From contig NZ_CP115607.1 in NCBI RefSeq assembly GCF_027797205.1, forward strand, positions 1,178,001-1,242,000: a stretch of 64,000 bases of DNA, read 5' to 3'. This DNA is from Campylobacter sp. VBCF_01 NA2. GTDB taxonomy: Bacteria; Campylobacterota; Campylobacteria; Campylobacterales; Campylobacteraceae. The position numbers and the translations under genes were made by a program. The notes below the pieces were generated by a model. That model worked only from the letters and a program-made list of their open reading frames with translations. It was not told where the DNA came from and searched no databases. Below, one piece after another: positions 27,324 through 36,022 of this stretch. Position 1 is the stretch's first letter, and each line of letters begins with the position of its first letter.

Positions 27324-28446
27324 TAAATTTTATCGCACAATAGTCTTAAAAAGCATTTTTGCCAACTCTTTGCGCTCGTTTGTGATTTTTATCGCAATCG
27401 CCCTTGGCTCAGCAGTTTGCGCGGCGTTTGTGAATATCTGGGCAGATATCGACAAAAAAGTCGCAGGAGAATTAAACTCTTATGGGGCAAATTTGATAAT
27501 CTCACCAAATTCCTCGCAGAATTTTATCATTAGCGAAGATGAACTAAAAGCGAAATTTCGCAGTATTCCAAATCTCAAAGCGCACAATAGCTATCTATTT
27601 AAAAGTGCGAATTTAGGGGTAAATTCGGCTGTGGTAATGGGCGTGGAATTTTCAAATTTGGCAAAAACAATGCCATTTTTGCAACTCAAAGAGGGCGAGC
27701 TAATCAGAGTGGATTTCGACGATAAAAACGCCCTAATCGGCGAGGATTTAGCCAAAATTTTAGGCGTGAAGCTAGGCGATGAAATCGGCATTTCTCCGCA
27801 CAACGCAAATACAAATTTCACTCACAAAGTCCGCATAAAGGGCATTGTTTTTGACGGAGGCAAGGAAGATGGCTTGCTTTTAATCTCGCTAAATTTGGCG
27901 CAAAATATCTTTAATGCCAAAGGCGAAATCAACTACGCCGAAGCGATTGTAGATAGCGATTTTAAGGGTCTTAGCGAAATTTCTCGTAATTTAAGCGATG
28001 AGAAAATGAGCTTTAATGTCGTGGGCAAAGTATCCAAAACACAAGGCATAATCCTAGATAAAATCAAGCTTTTAATGCTACTAAGTGGCTTTACGATTTT
28101 AGCCATAACCTCGATTTGCATAAACACTAGCCTAAGCCAGGTCCTACTCTCTCGCATTAAAGAATTCGCCCTGCTTCGCGCTATCGGCGCAAACAGAGCC
28201 AATATCTTTCACATAATTTTGGGCGAAATTTTGCTTTTGTGCGTTAGCGGGGCAGTATTTGGCGCGATCATCGGGTATTTTTTAGCCATAATTTTGGGTC
28301 AAATTTTATTTTCTAGCGGAGTGGATTTTAGATTTATAGGGCTTGTAATGGCGGTGATTTTATCGCTGATTTTCGCGCTTAGTGCGAGTTATTATCCCAT
28401 AAAACGGGCGCTAAATCCAAATTTGGCAAATTTATTAAAGGAATAA
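27310..28446 (+). CDS. FtsX-like ABC permease of the iron locus (second)
   Basis: The protein has 378 residues with the same layout as its upstream partner: a helix at about 17-37, a periplasmic domain, then three C-terminal helices near 255-275, 300-325 and 340-365. The motif RIKEFALLRAIGANRANIF is in the expected cytoplasmic loop. It is the counterpart of Cj1662. The two permeases are divergent in sequence and probably form a heterodimer with the ATPase that starts one base after this stop. Confidence 0.9.
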   Translation: MVENNKFYRTIVLKSIFANSLRSFVIFIAIALGSAVCAAFVNIWADIDKKVAGELNSYGANLIISPNSSQNFIISEDELKAKFRSIPNLKAHNSYLFKSANLGVNSAVVMGVEFSNLAKTMPFLQLKEGELIRVDFDDKNALIGEDLAKILGVKLGDEIGISPHNANTNFTHKVRIKGIVFDGGKEDGLLLISLNLAQNIFNAKGEINYAEAIVDSDFKGLSEISRNLSDEKMSFNVVGKVSKTQGIILDKIKLLMLLSGFTILAITSICINTSLSQVLLSRIKEFALLRAIGANRANIFHIILGEILLLCVSGAVFGAIIGYFLAIILGQILFSSGVDFRFIGLVMAVILSLIFALSASYYPIKRALNPNLANLLKE

Positions 28447-28447
28447 T

Positions 28448-29116
28448 ATGGAAATTTTAAAATTTAATGGTATTTGTAAATATTTTGGTGATGTAAAGGC
28501 GCTAGATGACATTAGCTTTGGCGCGAAAAAGGGCGAGTGGGTGAGCATAATGGGGCCAAGCGGGAGTGGCAAAAGCACACTTGTAAATATCCTCTCCCTA
28601 ATGGATAGCCCCACAAAGGGCGAGTATTTGCTAGGCGGAGATGATGCTAGCTCGCTAAATGAAGCGCAAATTTTAGAATTTCGTCGCAAAAAAATCGGCC
28701 TTGTTTTTCAGCAATTCCACCTCATACCATACCTAAACGCCATTGAAAATGTCATGCTAAATCAATACTACCACTCCTGCGTCGATGAAAAAAGCGCAAA
28801 AAGCGCGCTCGAAAGGGTCGGCCTAGCGCACAGGCTGGCGCATAGACCAAGCGAACTTAGTGGTGGCGAACAGCAGCGGCTTTGTATCGCGCGCGCCCTA
28901 ATCAACGAGCCTGATATCATCATCGCCGATGAGCCTACGGGCAATCTAGACGAGGCGAACGAGGCTGTGATTTTGGAGCTTTTTAAGGGACTGCGCGCCG
29001 AGGGAAAGAGCCTCATACTCGTTACGCACAACGAAGAATTAGGCAAATATGCCGATAAAATCGTGCGTTTAAGGCACGGAAAATTAGATAAAATCGAGGT
29101 TTTAAATGAAATTTAA
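28448..29116 (+). CDS. ABC transporter ATPase (MacB/LolD type)
   Basis: At 222 residues it is the usual size for this subfamily. Walker A is GPSGSGKS (near residue 36), the Q loop is in VFQQFHLIPYL, the signature is LSGGEQQR (near 138), Walker B is IIIADEPTG and the switch His is in LVTHNEE. It is the counterpart of Cj1663 and energises the two FtsX-like permeases upstream. It overlaps the thioredoxin-like gene by 11 bp. Confidence 0.95.
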   Translation: MEILKFNGICKYFGDVKALDDISFGAKKGEWVSIMGPSGSGKSTLVNILSLMDSPTKGEYLLGGDDASSLNEAQILEFRRKKIGLVFQQFHLIPYLNAIENVMLNQYYHSCVDEKSAKSALERVGLAHRLAHRPSELSGGEQQRLCIARALINEPDIIIADEPTGNLDEANEAVILELFKGLRAEGKSLILVTHNEELGKYADKIVRLRHGKLDKIEVLNEI

Positions 29117-29588
29117 AATTTTAAAATTTGCGTTAGCCCTAGCGTGCGCTTTAATGCTTGGTGCATGCGATGGCGAAAAACGCCATTTAGCCCTAAATGG
29201 CGAGAGTATCGCGACGAAATTTGACCCTAAAACTCGCTCTTTTATGGTCGGTGAAAACGACAAACCTGTGATTTTGTTTTTTTTCACGGCTTCGTGTGGG
29301 GCATGTGGGGCGCAAACCCCTATCCTAAATGAAATCCACGCCTCGCAAAAAGCCCTTGTAATCGGCGTTTTAGGCAGTGGCGGTGAGCTAGAAACGGATC
29401 TGAAAACCGCGCGCGAAAAAGGGGTGAAATTCCCTACGCTTAGCGCGCCAGCCTCTGTGAAATACCTATCAAATGTCGCTGGTGGGATATTTGGCACGCC
29501 AACCTCGCTGATATATGATAAAAACGGCAAAATGGTAAAAAAACTAATCGGTCTGTATCCAAAAAGTGCGTTTGAAAATGAAATTTAA
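29106..29588 (+). CDS. Thioredoxin-like lipoprotein of the iron locus
   Basis: A 160-residue protein with a lipoprotein signal: a hydrophobic stretch ending LMLGAC, so lipidation at Cys 21. The thioredoxin fold follows, with the active site CGAC in FFFTASCGACGAQTP near residue 63 and the cis-Pro region FGTPTSLIYDKNG. It resembles the TlpA/ResA group and corresponds to Cj1664/Cj1665, which are two genes in C. jejuni; only one is present here. It probably keeps periplasmic thiols of the locus (for example DUF2318 cysteines) reduced, which is an inference. Confidence 0.9.
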   Translation: MKFKILKFALALACALMLGACDGEKRHLALNGESIATKFDPKTRSFMVGENDKPVILFFFTASCGACGAQTPILNEIHASQKALVIGVLGSGGELETDLKTAREKGVKFPTLSAPASVKYLSNVAGGIFGTPTSLIYDKNGKMVKKLIGLYPKSAFENEI

Positions 29589-29628
29589 AAATTTAGCCTA
29601 AATTCAGTAATTATTTAAATTTTTCCAC

Positions 29629-29634
29629 TAGAAT
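29629..29634 (+). promoter_or_regulatory. Predicted -10 box
   Basis: TAGAAT, 30 bases upstream of the ATG at 29664, in an AT-rich gap after the iron locus. Confidence 0.4.
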
Positions 29635-29663
29635 TAGTAACTTTTTTATTTAAGGATAAGAAA

Positions 29664-30350
29664 ATGACAAACCGCATATTAATCGCGATTTTCGCCCTAT
29701 TTAGCGCACTTTGCGCCGAGCCGTATAGCGCGTATTCAAACGACGCTGTAATGAAAAAAAATCCTAATGGTGGTGCGAACCTCGACATCGCCAAACTCTA
29801 CGAATACTCCGACGCGCTGTGCAAGCATGCCTGCGAGTATCCGCTGAAATTTGACAGCGAGGACGAAGCCGAGCAAGGATACAACGACTCCGTGCTCATG
29901 GCGAGCGTTTTTGAGTACATAAACAAAGAGATCATCACCGATAAAATCGACGCCAAAGACCGCACGCAATTTGATATGAAATTCGCCCAAATTTATGTAT
30001 CCCAACACAATTTCGATGTGCTAGGTGCGAAGGAAAAAGCCGACGCGATTTATGAGAGAATACTAGCGCGCGATAGCCAAAACACCGAGGTTTTAACGAC
30101 TTATGGCGAGTTTTTGCTAAATTCCACTCGCACAGACAAGGCAAAAGAAATTTTATCTCGCGCTACCGAACTTGGCGCAAAACGCCCGTATTTGGCACTC
30201 GCAGCAATCGAGCTAATGAATCAAAACAACGCCAAAGGGATTGAGTATTTGGAGATTTACTGCGCCGAGTTTAAAGACGACGAAAAGGCCAAAACCACGC
30301 TCGAAGGGCTAAAATCAGGCGATATCATAATCGAAAAAATTGAGCGATAA
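29664..30350 (+). CDS. Periplasmic TPR-like protein of unknown function
   Basis: A 228-residue protein with a signal peptide (about 1-18, cut after LCA). Residues about 115-215 look like two to three tetratricopeptide-type helical pairs (AKEKADAIYERILARDSQNT, then EVLTTYGEFLLNSTRTDKAK). A CKHAC motif near residue 54 gives two closely spaced cysteines, possibly a disulfide. It has its own promoter-like box and faces the convergent flavoprotein gene. No specific function can be given; a scaffolding role is typical for TPR proteins. Confidence 0.75.
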   Translation: MTNRILIAIFALFSALCAEPYSAYSNDAVMKKNPNGGANLDIAKLYEYSDALCKHACEYPLKFDSEDEAEQGYNDSVLMASVFEYINKEIITDKIDAKDRTQFDMKFAQIYVSQHNFDVLGAKEKADAIYERILARDSQNTEVLTTYGEFLLNSTRTDKAKEILSRATELGAKRPYLALAAIELMNQNNAKGIEYLEIYCAEFKDDEKAKTTLEGLKSGDIIIEKIER

Positions 30351-30357
30351 TTTTGGG

Positions 30358-31557
30358 CTAAATTTGCGAAATTTGGCGAATTTTAAAATTTGTCAAATTT
30401 CGCGCGCTAAGTTTAGAATTTATCGCGCGCGCCACGCAAAGAGCGCTAGCAAAAGCAAAATGCAGATTATATCCTCCAAGCATTCCAGATGCGTCTATGC
30501 ACTCGCCTGCAAAATACAGTCCGGGGATTTTTTTGCTTTCACAATCCGCGCCTAACTCGTCCGCGCAAACGCCACCCGCGCTAATTTCGGCCTTTTCAAA
30601 GCCAAAAGTGCCAGCAGGGGCAAACTCGTAAGAGAAAATTCGCGCGATTTTTTCCAACTCTGCGTGGCTATATTTTGAGAAAATTTTATCCTGTAAATTT
30701 TGCGAGCGCAAAAACTCCAAAACAAAGCGTTTTGGCAAAAATGGCAAACTCGAAAGCTGTTTTTTCCCGCCATTTAGGGCCTTTTCTAGGCTTTGCATAT
30801 TGTGATTTGGGGCGAAATTTAGAGTGATTTTGCCACTTCTCCAAAACAGCGACGCATTTAAAATCGCAGGCCCACTAATGCCTCTGTGCGTAAATAGCGC
30901 CTCGCCTACAATCTCGCGCCCTGCGAGCTTTGCGCGCACGCCAAGGCTCACGCCACTTAGATTTTTGAACCAAAACTCGCTCTTTTGCACGCAAAGCCCC
31001 ACGAGGGCTGGTCGAAATTTCTCGCACTTTATGCCAAAACTCACCGCAAAGCTTAGCGCACTATCACTTGCGCCAAGCGCCCTAAAACTAGGCCCGCCTG
31101 TGGCGATTATGAGATTTTTGGCGCAAAATTTCTCGCCTTTAATGCTAAATAAATTAAAAATTTCGCCACTCTTTGAAATTTCGCAAATTTCGCAATTTGT
31201 GCGAATTTCGCAGGTTTTTTGCGCCATAGATAGTAGTTTTTGCAATACTGAACGCGAGTGGTTTTTGCAAAAATACTGAGCGTTTTTTTCTAAGCCAAAT
31301 TCCAAAGGCGCAAACACGCTCAAAAGCTCATCTACGCTTAGCCGGCGCAGTATTTGCGAGATAAAATTTTCATCTCCTAAATAATTTTTCGCACTCAAAT
31401 TCGCATTTGTGATATTGCACCGCCCACCACCGCTGGCTAAGATTTTGCGCCCTGCTAAGGCGTTTTTCTCCACAATCAAAACGCTTTTTGCGCGCAAATT
31501 TATAGCAGCAAAAAGCCCAGCCGCACCCGCGCCCACAACAATCACATCGTAAATCAA
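30358..31557 (-). CDS. BaiN/HI0933-like FAD-dependent oxidoreductase
   Basis: A flavoprotein of about 399 residues. TTG 31557 is chosen as the start because AGGAG lies five bases upstream; the longer reading from 31608 has no ribosome site. The FAD-binding Rossmann motif VVGAGAAGLFAAIN is right at the N-terminus, followed by the family motif GRKILASGGGRCNITN. LIIATGG is in the middle, and LYFAGECIDASGMLGGYNLH lies near the C-terminus. The family (YhiN, BaiN) binds FAD and reduces unknown substrates. It ends 8 bp from the convergent TPR gene. Confidence 0.92.
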   Translation of the reverse strand: MIYDVIVVGAGAAGLFAAINLRAKSVLIVEKNALAGRKILASGGGRCNITNANLSAKNYLGDENFISQILRRLSVDELLSVFAPLEFGLEKNAQYFCKNHSRSVLQKLLSMAQKTCEIRTNCEICEISKSGEIFNLFSIKGEKFCAKNLIIATGGPSFRALGASDSALSFAVSFGIKCEKFRPALVGLCVQKSEFWFKNLSGVSLGVRAKLAGREIVGEALFTHRGISGPAILNASLFWRSGKITLNFAPNHNMQSLEKALNGGKKQLSSLPFLPKRFVLEFLRSQNLQDKIFSKYSHAELEKIARIFSYEFAPAGTFGFEKAEISAGGVCADELGADCESKKIPGLYFAGECIDASGMLGGYNLHFAFASALCVARAINSKLSARNLTNFKIRQISQI

Positions 31558-31681
31558 AATTTCTCCTATTTTTGGGCGCATTTTACTAAAATTTGCAAAA
31601 TTGGGCAATAAATTTGGAGAATTTGTCTAAGCAAAATTTCAAAATTTCGCTAATATAAACCAAAAATTTCAAAGGGAAAAA

Positions 31682-32785
31682 ATGATTTTAAAATCGATTT
31701 TTTGGTTTTTTGCTACGGTTTTGTTTTTGGGCGCGCTCGTGCTTTGCTTCGTGAAATTTCACCCTGTTTTTGGCGGAGTACCAGATGAGATTTCTATGGC
31801 GAAAATCCGCGCCAGCAAGGCTTACAATGGCAAAACCTTCGAAAACGCCCAGCCTACGGTGCTAGCGACCAGCGATGAAATGCCAAGCATGCTAAGCTGG
31901 CTTTATGATATGATTTTTACTCCCAAGGGCAAAAACCCCTCGCGCGCGCTTCCTAGCGTGAAATTTGAGCCTAGCGCCCTCAAAAACGGCGATTTTGTCT
32001 GGTTTGGGCATTCGAGTGTGCTATTTCGCATAAATGATTTAAATATCATCGCCGACCCTGTATTTTACCGCGCCTCGCCGATTTTCGTGGGTGGCGCGCC
32101 ATTTGCGTATGAGATAACGCCTAGGATTTCGGACCTGCCAGATAAGCTATGCGTGGTAATCAGCCACGATCACTACGATCACCTCGACATGCGCGCTATC
32201 AGGGAGATTGACGCCAAAGCAGAGCGCTATATCGTGCCTCTTGGTGTGCGCGCCCACCTGCTTCGCTGGGGCGTGCAGGACGCGAAAATTACGGAACTGG
32301 ATTTAGAAGAGAGCGCAAGCGTAAATGGTGTGAGTTTCACGCTCGAACGCGCTAGACATTTTAGCGGTAGATTTCACAGAAATACCACGCTGTGGGGCTC
32401 GTATGCGATTATCGCTGATGGGGCTAGGATTTTTTACGGAGGCGATAGCGGAGATGGCGAGCATTTCGCGCAAATCGCGCAAAAATACGGACACTTTGAT
32501 ATCGCCATGCTAGAAAACGGCGCCTACAACCGCGCCTGGGCGCAGATCCACTCCATGCCAGAGCAAAGCGCGAAAAACGCCAGCGTGCTTGGTGCGCGCG
32601 TGCTTTTGCCGATACACTGGGCGAAATTTGATTTGGCGTATCATAAATGGAGCGAGCCAATGGAGAGATTTGTGCGCGCTAGCAAGGAAGCTGGGGCGAA
32701 ATACACTATCACAACGCCGCTTGTGGGGGAGGTTTTCAACCTATCAAATTTACCGCAAAACAGATGGTGGGAAGGCGTGAAGTAG
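31682..32785 (+). CDS. Membrane-anchored metallo-beta-lactamase-fold hydrolase
   Basis: The protein has 367 residues with an N-terminal membrane anchor (about 3-24). The metal site is SHDHYDHLDM near residue 160, with further ligands in FYGGDSGDG (Asp) and LPIHWAKFDLAYH (His). The layout (VWFGHSSVLFRINDLNIIAD before the metal site) fits the UlaG/RomA/NAPE-PLD-like branch, which includes phospholipase-D-type and phosphodiesterase enzymes. The substrate is unknown; the anchor suggests action on an envelope lipid or outside the cytoplasm (inference). Confidence 0.88.
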   Translation: MILKSIFWFFATVLFLGALVLCFVKFHPVFGGVPDEISMAKIRASKAYNGKTFENAQPTVLATSDEMPSMLSWLYDMIFTPKGKNPSRALPSVKFEPSALKNGDFVWFGHSSVLFRINDLNIIADPVFYRASPIFVGGAPFAYEITPRISDLPDKLCVVISHDHYDHLDMRAIREIDAKAERYIVPLGVRAHLLRWGVQDAKITELDLEESASVNGVSFTLERARHFSGRFHRNTTLWGSYAIIADGARIFYGGDSGDGEHFAQIAQKYGHFDIAMLENGAYNRAWAQIHSMPEQSAKNASVLGARVLLPIHWAKFDLAYHKWSEPMERFVRASKEAGAKYTITTPLVGEVFNLSNLPQNRWWEGVK

Positions 32786-32805
32786 CTGGGTTGCGGGACA
32801 CTGCG

Positions 32806-32960
32806 CCAGATTTGTCATTGCAAAATTTTCACGCAAATAAAATTCCTAACACAAATTTTGCAAAAACACTGCCCCGAAATTTTAAATTCGTAGATTGCTT
32901 CGCTTTCTGCGAAAGCTCGCAATGACAGATTAAACAAATTTGCAAAACTCTTGCAATGAC
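32806..32960. repeat. Degenerate copy of the dispersed inverted-repeat family
   Basis: TTGTCATTGCAAAATTTTCACGC at the left, CGTAGATTGCTTCGCTTTC to CTCGCAATGACA near 32889-32926, and a further CTTGCAATGACA near 32950. The arms are partial and diverged. The flanking phrase about a purine-rich GGGGCAGTATTT / CACTGCCCC pair (near 32873 and 32980) forms another short inverted repeat around the block. Confidence 0.6.
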
Positions 32961-32997
32961 AATAACAAGCAAATTTCAGGGCAGTATTTTGCAAAAT

Positions 32998-33891
32998 TTA
33001 TGAAATTTTATAAAATCCGTCTTTTAGGGTGATTTTTCCTAAATTTAGCAAATTTGCTAAATTTGCCTTTGAGAGTTCGCTAAATTTAGCCTCTACATCG
33101 CTTAGGCTTTGAGGACGGCGAATTAGCATTGATAGGATTTCATCTTCGCTAAAATCGAGCTTTTCGCTATCGTATTTTGGTTTTGCGACTATATTTACGC
33201 TTTGATTTTTCAAAAATTTGCTTAAAAATTCTAGCCTCTCAAAGCTTACTGGCTTAGCGTTTTTAAACGCAGGCGGACGATCAATCGTGCCTAAATCAAT
33301 GCGAGCGGGATTTATTTTTTCAAGCACCGAATTTAGCGCTTCAAATTCGCGCGCAGTATCGTTAAGACCTGCAACAACCAAAATTTCAATAACTAATTCG
33401 CCCCTAAATTCAGAGCTAAATTTAATCAAATTTGAGATAATTTCGTCCAAATTCACACTACTATGCGGATTATCAATTTTTTTAAAAGTTTCACTAACCA
33501 CACTATCAAGGGAAAATTTGCAAATATCGCATTTCAAAAATGCTTCATAATTTTGCGAAATTCTGCTCGAATTTGATAAAACTAGCAGTTTTTGGGGCAA
33601 TTTTAAAGCCTTAATCTCGCTTACAAGTTCGCCAAATTTAGGGTGAAGGCTAGGTTCGCCATTAGCCGTAAGCGTGATGACTTGGGTATTTTTAAATTTA
33701 GCCAAAGCCGCTTTTAGCTCATCAAGCACGGGCGAAATATCGCAAATCTCGCTCATCTGCGAAATAGGCTTTTTTGCTTTTAATTCGCAATATGCACAGT
33801 TGAAGTTGCATTGCTTCGAATTTGGACTTAAATCAATCCCAAGGCTCTGCCCAAAACGGCGAGAACTCACAGGACCGAAAATATATTTCAT
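32998..33891 (-). CDS. Radical SAM protein next to hemE
   Basis: The protein has 297 residues. The Fe-S cluster motif is CNFNCAYC (Cx3Cx2C) near residue 28, followed by a [15 protein letters not shown] segment typical for the barrel and SAM site. N-terminal [19 protein letters not shown] is the mark of a widespread radical SAM family of unknown reaction. The hemE-radical SAM pair also exists in C. jejuni (Cj1243-Cj1244), which supports orthology. It overlaps hemE by 4 bp. A role connected with haem synthesis is suggested only by context. Confidence 0.9.
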   Translation of the reverse strand: MKYIFGPVSSRRFGQSLGIDLSPNSKQCNFNCAYCELKAKKPISQMSEICDISPVLDELKAALAKFKNTQVITLTANGEPSLHPKFGELVSEIKALKLPQKLLVLSNSSRISQNYEAFLKCDICKFSLDSVVSETFKKIDNPHSSVNLDEIISNLIKFSSEFRGELVIEILVVAGLNDTAREFEALNSVLEKINPARIDLGTIDRPPAFKNAKPVSFERLEFLSKFLKNQSVNIVAKPKYDSEKLDFSEDEILSMLIRRPQSLSDVEAKFSELSKANLANLLNLGKITLKDGFYKIS

Positions 33892-34913
33892 TTTCCCACG
33901 CTCATTTCATGCACTAAATTTATGAAATATTTCGCATTTTCCACAGGAATATCAGGCAAAATTCCATGCCCCAAATTAAAAATGTGCGGGCGATTTTTCA
34001 TAACTTCCAAAATCTGCGAAACACCCTGTTTTATGGCATTTTTGTCATAAAGGCGGGTCGGCTCCATATTTCCTTGAAGCGTGTATTTTTGTCCGAGTTT
34101 TTTCGCAGCCAAATCAATCGGAGTGCTCCAATCCACGCCAAAAACATCGAAATTACCGCTAATCTTATCCAAATATCCGCTAATGCCCTTTGGAAAGACA
34201 ATAATCGGAATTTGCGGAAATTTCGCCTTTAAATAGTCGCAAATTTCTAAAATATACTTCCAGCTAAACTCAAAAAACGCGCTTTCTTCTAATGCACTCG
34301 CCCAGCTATCAAAAATTTGCACGGCATTTACGCCGTTTTTGATTTGGTTTTCAAGGTAAAGTTTAGTCGTCTCCGTAACGGCGCGTAAAATTTCGTGCAA
34401 AAGCTCAGGGTTAGAATACGCCATTTTTTTGCAAATCGCATAAGTTTTTGTCGTGCCACCTTCGATCATATATGTCGCCACCGTCCAAGGCGAACCGCAA
34501 AAGCCAATTAGCGCCTTATCATCGCTTAAATTTTGCCTTGTTAGCGCGACCGTATCATAGACATATTGCAGATTTTTCACGGCTTTTTCGGAGCTTAAAG
34601 CCTTTAAATCTTCCACGCTCTTCAAAGGATTTTTAAATTTTGGACCCTCGCCTGCGACAAATTCCAAATCAAGCCCCATTTCAAGCGGAACAACCAAAAT
34701 ATCGCTAAATAAAATCGCCGCATCGACGCCTAAAATCTCCACAGGCTGGATTGTAACCTCGCTTGCTTTGCGAAAGTCCTTGCAAAGTTCCAAAAACCCG
34801 CCCACGCTTTTTCGCACTGCCATGTATTCTGGCAAATAACGCCCAGCTTGTCTCATCATCCACACAGGCGTATAATGTGTCGGCTTTTTCAAACATGCGT
34901 CGATAAAAATCAT
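33888..34913 (-). CDS. hemE: Uroporphyrinogen decarboxylase
   Basis: The product is 341 residues from ATG 34913; the adjacent ATG 34916 sits too close to the AAGGAG site. It converts uroporphyrinogen III to coproporphyrinogen III in haem synthesis. Conserved N-terminal [13 protein letters not shown] (substrate-binding Arg and Asp region), [17 protein letters not shown], and [12 protein letters not shown] near the C-terminus are all present. The cytochromes and CcsBA in this window depend on the pathway product. Confidence 0.97.
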   Translation of the reverse strand: MIFIDACLKKPTHYTPVWMMRQAGRYLPEYMAVRKSVGGFLELCKDFRKASEVTIQPVEILGVDAAILFSDILVVPLEMGLDLEFVAGEGPKFKNPLKSVEDLKALSSEKAVKNLQYVYDTVALTRQNLSDDKALIGFCGSPWTVATYMIEGGTTKTYAICKKMAYSNPELLHEILRAVTETTKLYLENQIKNGVNAVQIFDSWASALEESAFFEFSWKYILEICDYLKAKFPQIPIIVFPKGISGYLDKISGNFDVFGVDWSTPIDLAAKKLGQKYTLQGNMEPTRLYDKNAIKQGVSQILEVMKNRPHIFNLGHGILPDIPVENAKYFINLVHEMSVGK

Positions 34914-34990
34914 CATTGCTCCTTAAATAGGCTAAATTTAGTGAAATTTGTAAAATTTAAAATGGGCGCCTTAAATTTGCGCCCATAAAT

Positions 34991-36022
34991 TTATTTGTTT
35001 TCTTGAAGTTCAATCCAATCAAGCGCGATTCTAACGGCATTTGTAGCCGCTCCGACGCGGATTTGATCGGCACTGCACCAAAGGTGCAAGATTTTATCAT
35101 CATAAATATCGCGACGGATTCTGCCTACGAAAGTTTCGTTCGTATCGGTAGCAACGATTGGCATAGGGTATTTTTTCTCGCTTGGATCATCGCAAAGCAC
35201 GACGCTTTTTGCGTTTGCTAAAATTTCGCGCACCTTTTCAAGCGTGAAATCTTGTTTAAATTTAATCGTAATCGCCTCGCTGTGGCTTCTCATGACAGGC
35301 ACACGCACGCAAGTGGCGGCTACTGGGAAGTTTTTGTGTAGGATTTTTTGCGTTTCATTTACCATTTTTAACTCTTCTTTGGTAAAGCCATTTTCGTTGA
35401 AAACATCGATATGAGGGATTACATTCATTGCGATTTGGTGAGCGAAAACCTTTGGCTCGCACTCATCGAGCTTGAAGGCAAAAAACGCTTGAAGCTGTTC
35501 GACTAGCTCGCTCATGCCCTCTTTACCTGCGCCACTTGTGGCTTGGTATGTGCTCACATCTACGCGCTCGATATCAAAAGCGTCGTTTAGTGGTTTTAGG
35601 ATTTGCACCATTTGGATAGTTGAGCAGTTTGGATTGGCGATGATTCCTGTTTGCTCCCATAGCTCAATATCGCCAGGATTGCACTCAGGCACCACGAGAG
35701 GGACATCATCTTGCATTCTAAAATGACTAGTATTGTCGATTACCACTGCGCCACTAGCTGCTGCAAGTGGTGCGAAATGCGCTGAAATACTTCCACCTGC
35801 GCTAAAAAACGCGATATCAATCTCGTTTTCTTCAAAAGTAGTATCGGTAAGCTCTTTTACCACATACTCTTTGCCCTCAAATTCTACGACCTCGCCAGCC
35901 GAGCGTGCGCTAGCTAGTGGCAAAATATCTGCTACTGGGAAATTTAACTCAGACAAAACTCTAAGTATCTCTTCGCCAACAGCGCCTGTTGCGCCAACGA
36001 TTGCGATGTTATATCTATTCAT
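34991..36022 (-). CDS. asd: Aspartate-semialdehyde dehydrogenase
   Basis: A 343-residue enzyme of the lysine, methionine, threonine and diaminopimelate pathways. ATG 36022 has AGGAG six bases upstream; the preceding in-frame GTG is less likely. The NADP-binding motif [12 protein letters not shown] lies at the N-terminus, the catalytic Cys is in NPNCSTIQM, and the acid/base region is in [11 protein letters not shown]. The gene start overlaps the end of gyrA by 8 bases, so it is probably co-transcribed, an arrangement near the asd/gyrA region of C. jejuni. Confidence 0.97.
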   Translation of the reverse strand: MNRYNIAIVGATGAVGEEILRVLSELNFPVADILPLASARSAGEVVEFEGKEYVVKELTDTTFEENEIDIAFFSAGGSISAHFAPLAAASGAVVIDNTSHFRMQDDVPLVVPECNPGDIELWEQTGIIANPNCSTIQMVQILKPLNDAFDIERVDVSTYQATSGAGKEGMSELVEQLQAFFAFKLDECEPKVFAHQIAMNVIPHIDVFNENGFTKEELKMVNETQKILHKNFPVAATCVRVPVMRSHSEAITIKFKQDFTLEKVREILANAKSVVLCDDPSEKKYPMPIVATDTNETFVGRIRRDIYDDKILHLWCSADQIRVGAATNAVRIALDWIELQENK